64,000 nt of DNA, taken from a bacterium. GTDB taxonomy: Bacteria > Bacillota > Clostridia > Oscillospirales > Oscillospiraceae. The stretch's first letter is position 1; every line of letters starts with the position of its first letter. Of this stretch, positions 10,901 through 16,589 are shown one piece after another. A program made the translations under genes and the position numbers. The notes below the pieces were generated by a model. The model saw only the letters and a list, made by a program, of their open reading frames with translations, did not search any database and had not been told where the DNA came from. The DNA is taken from the NCBI GenBank assembly GCA_019424865.1, contig JAHYYS010000001.1, positions 20,062 through 84,061 on the forward strand, written 5' to 3'.

Positions 10901-11539
10901 CAGCGCGACAGTCACGGAAAATTGCTGATTCACCCTGGCCGGGATATATACAGTCGCGCGCCCGCTGTTTGCAGAAATTTCTGTGAAATTATCCACATCG
11001 AGGACCGACACATTGTCGAGGGTATCTCCCACCCCCGCGCTCTGGAGGGTGATGCCGGCGGTCTGGAGCTGATTCATCAGGCTGTTCAGGTTGGCCAGAG
11101 ACTCCCCGTCAAAGGCCTTCCCGGAGAAGTAGGTCTTCTGGATGCGCTGCAGCTCCCGCTCGATGGCGATGATAGTCCGCAGATCCCCCAGGGCGATGGG
11201 CACCCCGTCCACATAGCCCACCCGGCTCAGGTCGGTGCCCGGGCCGTCCAGAAGGGCCTCGATCTCTTCCAGGGTGTACTCCACCCCGTCCAGCTCCACG
11301 GTCTGGTCAATGTCCAGATTGCCGTCCTCGTCCAGCAGGCCGTACTGCTCCAGCAGGGCCTGGGCCGCTTCGGCGTCGTATCCGGTGAGGGCGCCCAGCT
11401 GCTCCAGCAGCGCCTGGTTTTCCGCCGGGCTGTTGCGCAGCAGGCCGCCCACAGCGGCGTAAACCGTGGACGGCAGGAGCGACAATGTCATACAAGCCGC
11501 CAGAAACAGACCAAACAGCCGTTTGCCAAAATGTCTCAT
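1970..11539 (-). CDS. Giant SLH-domain surface protein (3189 aa)
   Basis: An exported, cell-wall-attached protein. The N-terminus has a signal peptide (MRHFGKRLFGLFLAACMTL, then a cut near STVYA). The middle holds long beta-rich stretches, including a Big2-like immunoglobulin domain (around WSSSDEEIAAI with GRKVGTVTFTF, roughly residue 810) and CARDB-like segments. Close to the C-terminus is a bacterial-repeat domain (ESGSNGKVTASRDTAGAGTT) and then three SLH repeats over about the last 183 residues (FVDVPSGAWYEEGVRYVYEHG, FHDVDPDAWY, YADAPEINAW). SLH repeats bind pyruvylated secondary cell wall polymer. Start: ATG at 11539 behind AAGGAGGAG. No enzyme motif was recognised. The reading frame is uninterrupted for 9.6 kb, so it is under selection. 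Confidence 0.92.
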   Translation of the reverse strand: MRHFGKRLFGLFLAACMTLSLLPSTVYAAVGGLLRNSPAENQALLEQLGALTGYDAEAAQALLEQYGLLDEDGNLDIDQTVELDGVEYTLEEIEALLDGPGTDLSRVGYVDGVPIALGDLRTIIAIERELQRIQKTYFSGKAFDGESLANLNSLMNQLQTAGITLQSAGVGDTLDNVSVLDVDNFTEISANSGRATVYIPARVNQQFSVTVALDPGLLEGITVEVTLGSTMTGITTPATAQLNEDNPEATLTYTANLNDQSVYDGAPLTVNVFSTPTVPDYAYGELAAAVHFSNSQGFVFESGGQYYDAHTLRLTQTVDVPDLSTKWMQTDWTSPESLYSDTIENQNNHKSKDVYFEFLTYVTSSSNEALGITNDAPTATRETINAFIRFLQGAKGYTSVEDVGNDAVQFRLTVGNLSAYCIYTIRANAWDAGEYGPSNMFFLPEEEDANVDRIDLQTPNYGMNYSFLHINVNNIAQETTPLQFDASTKLGTNAVPARLEVQGGERGGIYIPGIGFNAEAYNYGMLKDTAVELIDDGKAPTLKSAAAPSSTYRPGQLVPVVLTFDELVYVNDDASITINDKQFTADELHMSKAGNQLIFWYPVQKADGAQVTITSFTGVTDVFGNEAEISGQTAGGAEMESVLLRDAATGVSASYDAAAGQATVTVSLTDEAQYRNVYLNYHTPTGGEAREVPYRAVVTDGSGDVFAAEQVYLNEDDTFSTQPFDVAALTSEVTYTVTLQANEGTRAEPNWVDLSYNSGLKAAFTVGALVPAASVTVTDDSSGDYELSLADPVRPTLTAKVYGSDGITLASSQSGTWSSSDEEIAAITTDPDNYSGTVTLTGRKVGTVTFTFTTTENSAVTGTSQTYTVTAGDSLALVIPEGASTIVARQNAAAAVLWSSNAALFAPDADFQYTIEVFYGHYTAEAELAGRTPVATYTAAKDQNSVVIPENVLSGLSSGATPAYTVRVSMPHPNGSGDGIRLSALAWIVVNPEPAQAVLTRPENIYLLDSTGSVAIPWSVDNYNGQTATLTILRITEDSTSTAVFDGPLTGSAGIYSLNLSPVEDGALKDTYQVMLSVENPGEESPSTDSFPLYVYNAEALKIVDSEDQPIDKTIGLILDNTDLVDDLTAENNADVAAMTSQEILSLRQELGLLDYIGINYNDYSWNSFKDGIQWAIDSDDISVNYKQGGLYEDIKLFDFDTYLPELKMGVATVEDGTAAITATHAATGMKADIPVTAHTLREQFYLFQVTPAVETTLRYTNGDGTQRTVRTNSEGVLALYEPSGIASDVWLSSQSGDAEYLGTIYHYDLQSGEGDARKLQLYPLNTFRLREAAMAELTLVKPDGSPYAGTVTVRGGVYKNGYFCETAGLGTTRQNVGAAGANQQDTTFTADTNGKITVYFDFTQFWSAEAGEDKDDLPTATDKIQYVLEVRGIENDAYYPLFQMVDGTVSPMQEMRTASGVMVLEAVPQGEANKPFVARQVIDYHLNDGALIDTRYSTGFVGPNYNFKEAVLTTNVLLWGETGGGTSCTLTMADENGYLPAAQVSTGADRYPFTSIPVVENTLTLNAETMTASGWIPDGKDMGLKIRLTQNGNLVQERTMPFRAIDLTRVTPVNEDEKVTQMVVTLRDASGWDTTGVNFGSGGSSILNALVGDLGELAGPVNTSVFQMLITPSEDPSVFNALIWAGYDSLDLKDVEYKDGVAVSANFMTKGLETDMPSVGDLQAMASGTYDPMGAYDPHRSNRLSDVAGFDFGVQLEGCYEAEIRYNRASGQWEVFTKGGGFTAGMGMEFGFDVNTVVGIVPVTGSFEVGGAIQLSLQAATRYSQQKDADGTELVWSDPDAAAVTDFLTELRLRAYVEAFGGIGFDYSLIALKIGLFGKLDVNSQNRFLSRDYLADADRRQTNGQYLDIQSEVGIKFEAVFALISYKKVLASGKFGVGKDFGSWDDIESYWENTGTGLDSRSLQYAAAMGGLQEVSSTATLQSRDYLEQYARTWGEPQARMSLLSLDATNGVKNLQTNANPASFPELSGDGRVLAYISDGYDADNNPNPSVYDSRAHYSVLGTDGSYGSSQEFPDGGFAGYGDSDVDIAGFIQTGSSMANATAAAAWVRQGAEIPGKDAGDEITAAEQNLLMNSSEIMVSVWSKRQGGDDPGSWTTTRLTANATPDLAPAVAVNGQGKAIVFWRSVYSADPESGLMDFSAQDQILYSVYDGGSWSDAKMLYNGANGSVKGLQAAMMQDGTAIAVYTLDRTGASDGSGQEVGYTIVNSDGTLGRSMLVTSDETLDENPQVSAASLHLTTGTRDQRFILGWHSQRGGESDIQLLAVDGNGAISNTFPASLSALTSSGQADISGDFRFALVWRDNTLGSGYVKALTILWSETVSDETTDGLMTAAHSELKAVRLLAEDTDANNVVDDFRLTAPQVVAELPANTLLDHFDAYVETSYADNSLHPIKAVIQTTYYDQANPESIYDEDTGTTVTIPGEQTMLYTAAQNFEPYGLEVEAIGVDYGNLTADSLTPIQFTVRNTGVNDLADLTVTLGADETAALDTALHPNESATLTVYHKVGQTVADVDYTITSGSGISHSGTVYLDYPDIGISQMKVLEETEGQRTIALTLYNASDAPLAGSGREVKAAFYTDSLLTEKAEVTCNGASSDTVTISGTDLSRIDAGSLTLVLTYNIKDYVEGTLQEQEIPDSGVYLYADVWTEGTIGSQSGAKRLPEYHSSDNQAAVLLTGAYARTGEKTALDVIQTNTDVTTAVVELKNNSLQDQTTAALAATLLDAGGRPLETQTTGITAGTLGGEAVQTSTVQFSKLGARVVVHAAVPGEDILSFDGLPVSIDDFVQGEDGKYTCSLSGVSAEGTLVTAISGENKDVAINGTLSSGAGTQYVPIGVGETVITVTIGSTTYTLNITSTHTSSGGGSSAYRIIVESGSNGKVTASRDTAGAGTTVTLTVVPDDGFRLAGLTATARNGKSVTLNDQGDGKYTFTMPASTVTVKADFVTGASDNFPFVDVPSGAWYEEGVRYVYEHGLMSGTSATLFSPDMTTTRSMIATILWRLEGSPAADYAMTFHDVDPDAWYGEAVRWAASEGIAAGYSSSRFGPHDPITREQLATMLYHYAQYKGCDVSASADLSGYADAPEINAWATTALQWACAEGLISGTSGTTLTPSGSAARAQVAVILMRFCENVAK

Positions 11540-11558
11540 GTTTCATCTCCTCCTTTTT

Positions 11559-11661
11559 CTACCCGATCGTCGTTTGTTTTTTGCTTTTCTTCCGGAAGCG
11601 AGTCCATACTGCCGTAAAGACTACCGCCGCAGAAAAAGCAAGCACTCCAACCAACACATAT
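11559..11661 (-). pseudogene. 3' remnant of a membrane-anchored surface protein
   Basis: On the minus strand the frame ending at TAG (11559-11561) reads a single hydrophobic helix (YVLVGVLAFSAAVVFTAVW) followed by a basic tail (TRFRKKSKKQ). This is the typical C-terminal membrane anchor of a surface protein. It stops 19 bases before the ATG of the SLH gene, so it was probably the upstream gene of the same operon. Everything before about 11661 has been replaced by the oppositely oriented DUF4340 fragment. Inference: a remnant left by a deletion, or an assembly join. Confidence 0.55.
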
Positions 11662-12321
11662 GGCCTGGATGACCCGGAGCTGACGGTGACCGTGGATTAC
11701 ACCAGCGAGGACGAGAATGGCGAGACCCTCTCGGACACCTTGATTCTTCATATCAGCCGGGATCCCCAGGAGCGCGCCGCCGCGGAGGAGACGGACAGCA
11801 GCGGCACGGATGGGGAGGACACGGAAGAGGAGGAAATCACCGCCTACGCCAGAGTGGGGGAGTCCCAGATTGTCTACCAGATCTCCGGCGACGACTACAA
11901 GGCGCTGACGGCGGCCTCCTATGACGACCTGCGGCACCGGGAGGTGCTGTGGGCGGACTTTGCGGACATTACCCAGCTGGATATCGCGCTGGAGGGCGCA
12001 GACTATACCATCACAGTCCAGGGGGATCCGGATGAGCGCACCTACTGGTATCAGGAGGAGGAAGTGGAGATCGGCGACCTTCAGGACGCCCTGGAGTCCC
12101 TGGAGGCGGAGGAGTTCACCAGCCAGTCCCCCACCCAGCAGGAGGAGATCAGCCTGACCGTCCATCTGGACAATGAGAACTTCCCCCAGGTGCAGATTCA
12201 GCTCTACCGCTGGGACGGCACCTGCTGCCTGGCCGTGGTGGACGGCGAACCGGTGTCGCTGGTTCCGCGCACCCAGGCGGTGGATCTGATGGAGGCGGTG
12301 CGCGCCATCGTCCTGAATTAA
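11658..12321 (+). pseudogene. DUF4340-domain protein, 5'-truncated
   Basis: The frame reads YGLDDPELTVTVDY near its start and DLRHREVLWADFADITQLDI later, which matches DUF4340 proteins (often next to gliding/ABC-type genes; function unknown). A full family member has an N-terminal membrane helix and a further 100 or more residues before YGLDDP, and these are missing. The open frame runs upstream to 11485, but that extension is antisense to the SLH gene start and to the anchor remnant, so it is not native. There is no ribosome site at a sensible start codon. About 220 residues of native sequence remain, and the TAA at 12319-12321 is intact. Confidence 0.6.
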
Positions 12322-12357
12322 GGGCAGGATAAAACCAGGCGGTACCATAAGAAGCGG

Positions 12358-12399
12358 AAACGGCGGAAAGCCCCGAACAGCGGGCTTTCCGCCGTTTTG
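12358..12399. terminator. Bidirectional terminator
   Basis: Hairpin AAACGGCGGAAAGCCC / GGGCTTTCCGCCGTTTT between convergent genes. There is a T-run on the plus side and a matching A-run for the minus side. Confidence 0.85.
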
Positions 12400-12412
12400 T
12401 CCCCGCCCTGTT

Positions 12413-13276
12413 TTATGCGCCGTGCCCTGGGGGGTACTCAAATTCAAAGGCGGCGTCCGCCGCCTCCAGAGAGAGCAGGGGGCGGCCGCCCCTGGACAGC
12501 TGATAAAAGGCGCGGCAGGAGACATTTTCCCGGATGGTCCGGGTCATGGCCCCGCCGGTGGGCGCGGCGAGGGGGTGGGCCTGCCGCTCCAGCAGGCGGG
12601 CGGTGAGGGTCAGAGCACCCTGCCGCACCACAATTTCGCCGCCGGAGAGCTTTTCCGCCCTGGCTCCCAGATAGGTGGCCAGACGGTATTCCCGCCCGTT
12701 CAGCTGCACCACGCCGATGACGCCGGTGAAGCAGACGGGACCCAGAGGGATTTCTGCCGCCGCCAGCATCAGAGATCCGCCGGGAAAGCAGCACTGGGTC
12801 CATGCGTACTGCCTGGGAAAGGAGCGGCCCCGGTCCCCCTCGATATAGCCCGTGCTGTCGGAAAAGCAGTAGTCCCGGCCATTGATCCGCAGGATGCCTT
12901 CCACCTGATGGCGCATGCTGAAGACGCTGTGCCGGCACTCCAGAAATGGAATGCGGCAGAACGGGCCCATGATGTCGTACCGGATGGGGGAGAGGCCGCG
13001 AAAGCGCAGAGAGCCCACGGCGGAGAGGGCCGGGGTGTGCAGGTCCAGCCGGACGCCGCCGGGAGAGAAGGAGCACCCGCCCAGCCGGGCCCGGGGCAGG
13101 TTCCCGTCAACCCGGCACTGGCTGGCGGGGAAGGACACGCTCCAGTGCTCCCGGCCGCTGATAAACTGTAAGGAGCCCGACCGGACCCCGCCGACGCAGT
13201 GGACGGCGGGGATCAGCGCCAGAGATTCTCCCTGGGCCTGACACCGGAAGTACCAGCCGCAAAAGGAATTACCCAT
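12413..13276 (-). CDS. Tocopherol cyclase family protein
   Basis: A 287-residue protein that resembles the bacterial tocopherol-cyclase-like family (lipocalin-type beta fold). Seen: HQVEGILRINGRDYCF followed by GYIEGDRGRSFP and YAWTQC, the most conserved block of the family. Bacterial members have no proven substrate; plant VTE1 cyclises prenylated quinols. Start ATG at 13276 behind AGGAGG. It overlaps the stop of the upstream FAD/Rieske gene by 8 bases, so the pair forms an operon. This suggests a redox modification of a lipid or cofactor, which is inference only. Confidence 0.8.
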   Translation of the reverse strand: MGNSFCGWYFRCQAQGESLALIPAVHCVGGVRSGSLQFISGREHWSVSFPASQCRVDGNLPRARLGGCSFSPGGVRLDLHTPALSAVGSLRFRGLSPIRYDIMGPFCRIPFLECRHSVFSMRHQVEGILRINGRDYCFSDSTGYIEGDRGRSFPRQYAWTQCCFPGGSLMLAAAEIPLGPVCFTGVIGVVQLNGREYRLATYLGARAEKLSGGEIVVRQGALTLTARLLERQAHPLAAPTGGAMTRTIRENVSCRAFYQLSRGGRPLLSLEAADAAFEFEYPPGHGA

Positions 13277-14702
13277 GGGCAATGTCCTCCTGAGCCGGGC
13301 CGGAGACCCGCCGCCCCCGGCAGTCAAACCGGGAGCCGTGACAGGGGCAGTCCCAGCTCCTCTCCTCCGGATTCCACTCCAGCTGACAGCCCAGGTGGGG
13401 ACAGCGGGCCTTCACCGGGTGGGGCGCACCCTCCCGGTCCCGGTAAACGCCGGATTTTTTGCCGCCCCAAAAGGCGATGCCGCCCTGTCCCGCCGGGATA
13501 TCCGACGCCGGCTGCCCGGGAATTTGGAACAGGCACTTGGCCAGCCCCTTGGCCGCGTGGCCGCTCTCCGCCAGTATCCCGGCGGCCGCCTTCGGGGAGA
13601 GCCGCCCGGGATCGAACACGTCCGCCCAGGCGGGCGCGGAGGAGCAGATCAGATCCCGCAGCAGCAGAGCGGCCACCATGGAGGAGGTCATGCCCCACTT
13701 TTGAAAGCCGGTGGCCACATACCAGTATGGGCGGCCGGCGGCATAGCGCCCGATATAGGGCACGCCATCTGCGGTCATGCAGTCCTGGGCCGACCAGCAG
13801 GCCGCCTCCTGACAGCCGGGGAACCAGACCCGCGCCTTCCGGCGCAGGCGGTCGTAGCAGCCGCCCTGGGGATTTTCCCCGGTGCGGTGGCCCTCGCCCC
13901 CAAGCAGGAGGAACCCCCCGCAGCTGCGCAGGGAGACGCCCCCCGGATCCGCGCCCAAAAACATGCCCTCTGACACGGACGCTCCGCGCAGGGCCAGCAC
14001 ATAGGACCGCTCCTGGTGCATCCGGGCAAAGTACAGACCGGGGACGTTGACAAAGGGGAAGTGGCAGGCAAACACAATATGCTCCGCCCTCACCCGGCCG
14101 CGCCGGGTGAGGACGGTATGCCCCTTCACGGCCAGAACCGGGGTGTCTTCAAAGACGGTGAGCTTGTCCGAGATGGCCTTGAGAAATTTCAGGGGATGGA
14201 ACTGGGCCTGGTGCTGGAATTCCACCGCCCCTGCCGCGGGAAAGGGGAGGGAGAAGCGGGTGGTAAAGCGGGCGGGCAGGCCCAGGGAGGCTGCTGCCTG
14301 GGCCTCGGACCGGAGCTGCTCCGCGTTGCTGCCATAGAGATAGGCGCTGCGCTCCTCCCAGCCGCAGGAGATGCCCTGCTCCTGTACCAGGCGCCGGTAT
14401 GTCCGGACGGCGGCCTCGTTGGCCTGGGCATAGTGCCCGGCCCGCTCCCGGCCGAATGTGGAAATCAGGTTTTGATAGATCAGACCGTGCTGGGAGGTGA
14501 TTTTAGCCGTGGTGTTCCGGGTCTGGCCGCCGCCGATCCGGTCGGCCTCCAGCACGACTGTCCTGCAGCCGGCCTGCTGCAGAGCGGCTGCAATTAAAAT
14601 GCCGGCCATGCCGGCGCCGATCACGGCGGCGTCGCAGACAAGATCTCCCGGAAGGCTGTCGCGGCGCGGGATCTGGCAGGTCTCAGACCAGATGGAATTC
14701 AT
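13269..14702 (-). CDS. FAD-dependent oxidoreductase with C-terminal Rieske [2Fe-2S] domain
   Basis: A 477-residue two-domain protein. The N-terminal part is DAO-type: a Rossmann motif (AAVIGAGMAGILIAAAL, about residues 26-42), VVLEADRIGGGQTRNTTAK, and a late FAD motif GVPYIGRY. The last 80 residues are a Rieske domain with CPHLGC and, after a 14-residue gap, CPCHGS, giving both Cys-His pairs. This FAD-plus-Rieske design is common in Firmicutes as an uncharacterised amine/glycine-oxidase-like enzyme. The ATG at 14702 is preferred over GTG at 14708 because AAGGAG lies 9 bases before it. It is coupled to the downstream tocopherol-cyclase-like gene. Confidence 0.88.
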   Translation of the reverse strand: MNSIWSETCQIPRRDSLPGDLVCDAAVIGAGMAGILIAAALQQAGCRTVVLEADRIGGGQTRNTTAKITSQHGLIYQNLISTFGRERAGHYAQANEAAVRTYRRLVQEQGISCGWEERSAYLYGSNAEQLRSEAQAAASLGLPARFTTRFSLPFPAAGAVEFQHQAQFHPLKFLKAISDKLTVFEDTPVLAVKGHTVLTRRGRVRAEHIVFACHFPFVNVPGLYFARMHQERSYVLALRGASVSEGMFLGADPGGVSLRSCGGFLLLGGEGHRTGENPQGGCYDRLRRKARVWFPGCQEAACWSAQDCMTADGVPYIGRYAAGRPYWYVATGFQKWGMTSSMVAALLLRDLICSSAPAWADVFDPGRLSPKAAAGILAESGHAAKGLAKCLFQIPGQPASDIPAGQGGIAFWGGKKSGVYRDREGAPHPVKARCPHLGCQLEWNPEERSWDCPCHGSRFDCRGRRVSGPAQEDIAHG

Positions 14703-14814
14703 AGGCACAGGCTCCTTATCTTTTGGGGCTGGGCGGTATAGACCGCCTTACTCCTGTTATAAATTCCCAGCAGAGCCCTGCTTTATACGGCTTCCAGCTC
14801 TGGAATTCTGATGT

Positions 14815-14838
14815 ACCGCCGCCCGGGTGGGCGGCGGG
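14815..14838. terminator. GC-rich hairpin after the vWA gene
   Basis: CCGCCGCCCGGGTGGGCGGCGG forms a strong stem just beyond the stop of the minus-strand vWA gene. There is no clear T-run, so its role as a terminator is only likely. Confidence 0.5.
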
Positions 14839-14846
14839 CGGCGGCT

Positions 14847-16229
14847 TCAGATGGTGGTCACGATGTCGCAGCAGCGGAAATCCGTATCGATGGTGTTGGC
14901 AATCAGGCGGGCCTTGAAGCTGCGCCGGTCACACATGGCCTGTGTGCTTCCGCCCGAGACATCCAGATCCTCGGGCACGACAAATTTGATGCACCGGACC
15001 TGTACATCCCGGCAGGAGGGAGCGTTGTGGGCCGGAATGGTGACGGTTTTCATCCCGCGCTGGTGCTCCTCGCCGTGTTCGTCCACCTCCGTGAGGATGA
15101 CGGCCAGCGCCACCCGCTTTCCGGGGCAGACATTTTTGATGGTGGCGTCCACCTGGATGATACGGCCCAGGGATTCCTGATAGACATCCCCCAGGTTTAC
15201 CTGCACGGAATCCTGGCACCCCTCCGTCGTGAAGTCCACCGGCGTGGGGCAGGGCTCGGGGGTCACCACCACGCCGCAGTCCACCTCCACGGTGGGCGCG
15301 GGGAAGGAGACCGTGTTGCCCTCGTTGTCGGAGTAGGTGATGGACTGATTGACCAGCTTGACACCGGAGGTCTGGGCGGTGTGCTGGATGATAAATTCCA
15401 GAATCGCGCTCTCCGAGGCGGTGGTGCCCAGCTCCGGGATGTTCCACCGCAGCGTGTTGGTGCCCAGCGTGGTCACGGTGCCCTTGCTGGGAGCCAGGAC
15501 GCTGGTGATGACGAAGTCGGGGTTGACCGTCTCGTTGATCACAATGTCGGCGGCGCCCGGCTTGGAGATGTTGGCGGCCAGCTGGGCAAACAGCGCCTCC
15601 AGGTCGGCGGCGTCCGGAGTGACCGCCACATGGGAGGCGTCCGGGTCGGTGGCCCACTCGTTCAGTGCGCTGACATCCACGCCGTCAGAGCCCACCAGGC
15701 CGATGGCATAGATGATGATCCCCTGGGATCTGGCCAGAGCGGCCACAGGGGCGGGGGGCGCGCCGGTGGTGGTGTTGCCGTCGGTGAACATGACGATAAC
15801 CTTTGCGTTGCCGGAGGCGGGCTCAAAGAGCTGAATGGCCTTGGTAAAGGCGTCCGCGTGGTTGGTGTTCCCGCCGGCGCTGAGATCGTCCACGGCGTTT
15901 TTCAGCGTGTCCACGGAGGTGATCAGCTGCGTATCCGCGGTGGCGGTGGCGGCAAAGCTGACGATGCCGATGCGGTTGCCCGAGCCGATCAGGCCGTCCG
16001 CCGCGCCGCCGGTGGCCTCGGAGATGATGTCGATGAAGGTTTTGGCGCCCTCCTTCATGCTGGCCAGCGGCGCACCGCTCATGCTGCCGGACCGATCCAG
16101 CACCAGCGCAATGTCGGTGGGATTGGTGAGAATATCGGGAGCGGCTGTCAGCGCCAGCGTAACGCGCACCGAACCGTCGCAGCCGGTTTGGGTCATGTTG
16201 ATAACTTTATTGGAATTTGCAACACCCAT
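14847..16229 (-). CDS. von Willebrand factor type A domain protein
   Basis: 460 residues. A vWA domain occupies about residues 36-220, with the metal-binding MIDAS motif DRSGSMSG and later MFTDGNTTTG. It is followed by a beta-rich DUF11-like region (NPDFVITSVLAPSKGTVTTL). A cysteine-containing C-terminal third begins near VDFTTEGCQDSVQVNLGDVY. There is no signal peptide or membrane helix, so it is cytosolic or delivered by another route such as the spore surface. vWA domains bind ligands through a divalent metal. Start ATG at 16229 behind AAGGAGG. Its function is unknown. The cysteine-rich tail is loosely like other cysteine-rich proteins in this window, but no homology is claimed. Confidence 0.85.
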   Translation of the reverse strand: MGVANSNKVINMTQTGCDGSVRVTLALTAAPDILTNPTDIALVLDRSGSMSGAPLASMKEGAKTFIDIISEATGGAADGLIGSGNRIGIVSFAATATADTQLITSVDTLKNAVDDLSAGGNTNHADAFTKAIQLFEPASGNAKVIVMFTDGNTTTGAPPAPVAALARSQGIIIYAIGLVGSDGVDVSALNEWATDPDASHVAVTPDAADLEALFAQLAANISKPGAADIVINETVNPDFVITSVLAPSKGTVTTLGTNTLRWNIPELGTTASESAILEFIIQHTAQTSGVKLVNQSITYSDNEGNTVSFPAPTVEVDCGVVVTPEPCPTPVDFTTEGCQDSVQVNLGDVYQESLGRIIQVDATIKNVCPGKRVALAVILTEVDEHGEEHQRGMKTVTIPAHNAPSCRDVQVRCIKFVVPEDLDVSGGSTQAMCDRRSFKARLIANTIDTDFRCCDIVTTI

Positions 16230-16399
16230 TGTGTTACCTCCTTCTGGGGAGGTGCCCCGATTCCATGGTATGCGCGGGCCGGGATACCTGACACCGGGGG
16301 ACTGCGCCGCCGCAGATCAAAGGGTTAATCCCCGAGCTCGGGCGGGGAAAGAAGCACAGAAAAAGAGCGGGCAGGAAGGAATGTTACAGGGAATCCTTC

Positions 16400-16428
16400 T
16401 TGTCATTTGGACAGGCATACAGTATAAT
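16400..16428 (+). promoter_or_regulatory. Strong sigma-A promoter of the DUF6615/MNT operon leader
   Basis: TTGTCA at 16400-16405 and TATAAT at 16423-16428, with exactly 17 bases between them. Transcription should start near 16435. Confidence 0.8.
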
Positions 16429-16434
16429 AAAAAC

Positions 16435-16496
16435 AGCAGCAGCCCATCGCTGCATGGTCAGCCGCATGGAGCGCCTTCCTCCATGCGGCTGTTTTT
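16435..16496 (+). ncRNA. Short terminated leader RNA or attenuator
   Basis: Downstream of the promoter is a small hairpin (GCAGC...GCTGC, about 16436-16451). It is followed by a strong intrinsic terminator: CAGCCGCATGGA (16459-16470), its complement TCCATGCGGCTG (16480-16491), then TTTTT. The sequence GCATGG occurs twice (16452-16457 and 16464-16469), so the first copy could pair with CCATGC of the terminator and open it. The predicted product is about 60 nt. It is either a small RNA or an attenuator controlling the operon that starts 95 bases further on. Confidence 0.55.
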
Positions 16497-16589
16497 ACAG
16501 CCGGCAGAAAAGAGAATTTGTGGGGGCCGTATGCGCATGGGTCTGGACGTCCCGGAAGGCCGGAAGGGTCCGGGGGGGAGGGATGAGGT

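Noticed and set aside
11485..11657. N-terminal extension of the DUF4340 frame
   Set aside because: It is antisense to the SLH gene start and to the anchor remnant, so it is not native coding sequence.
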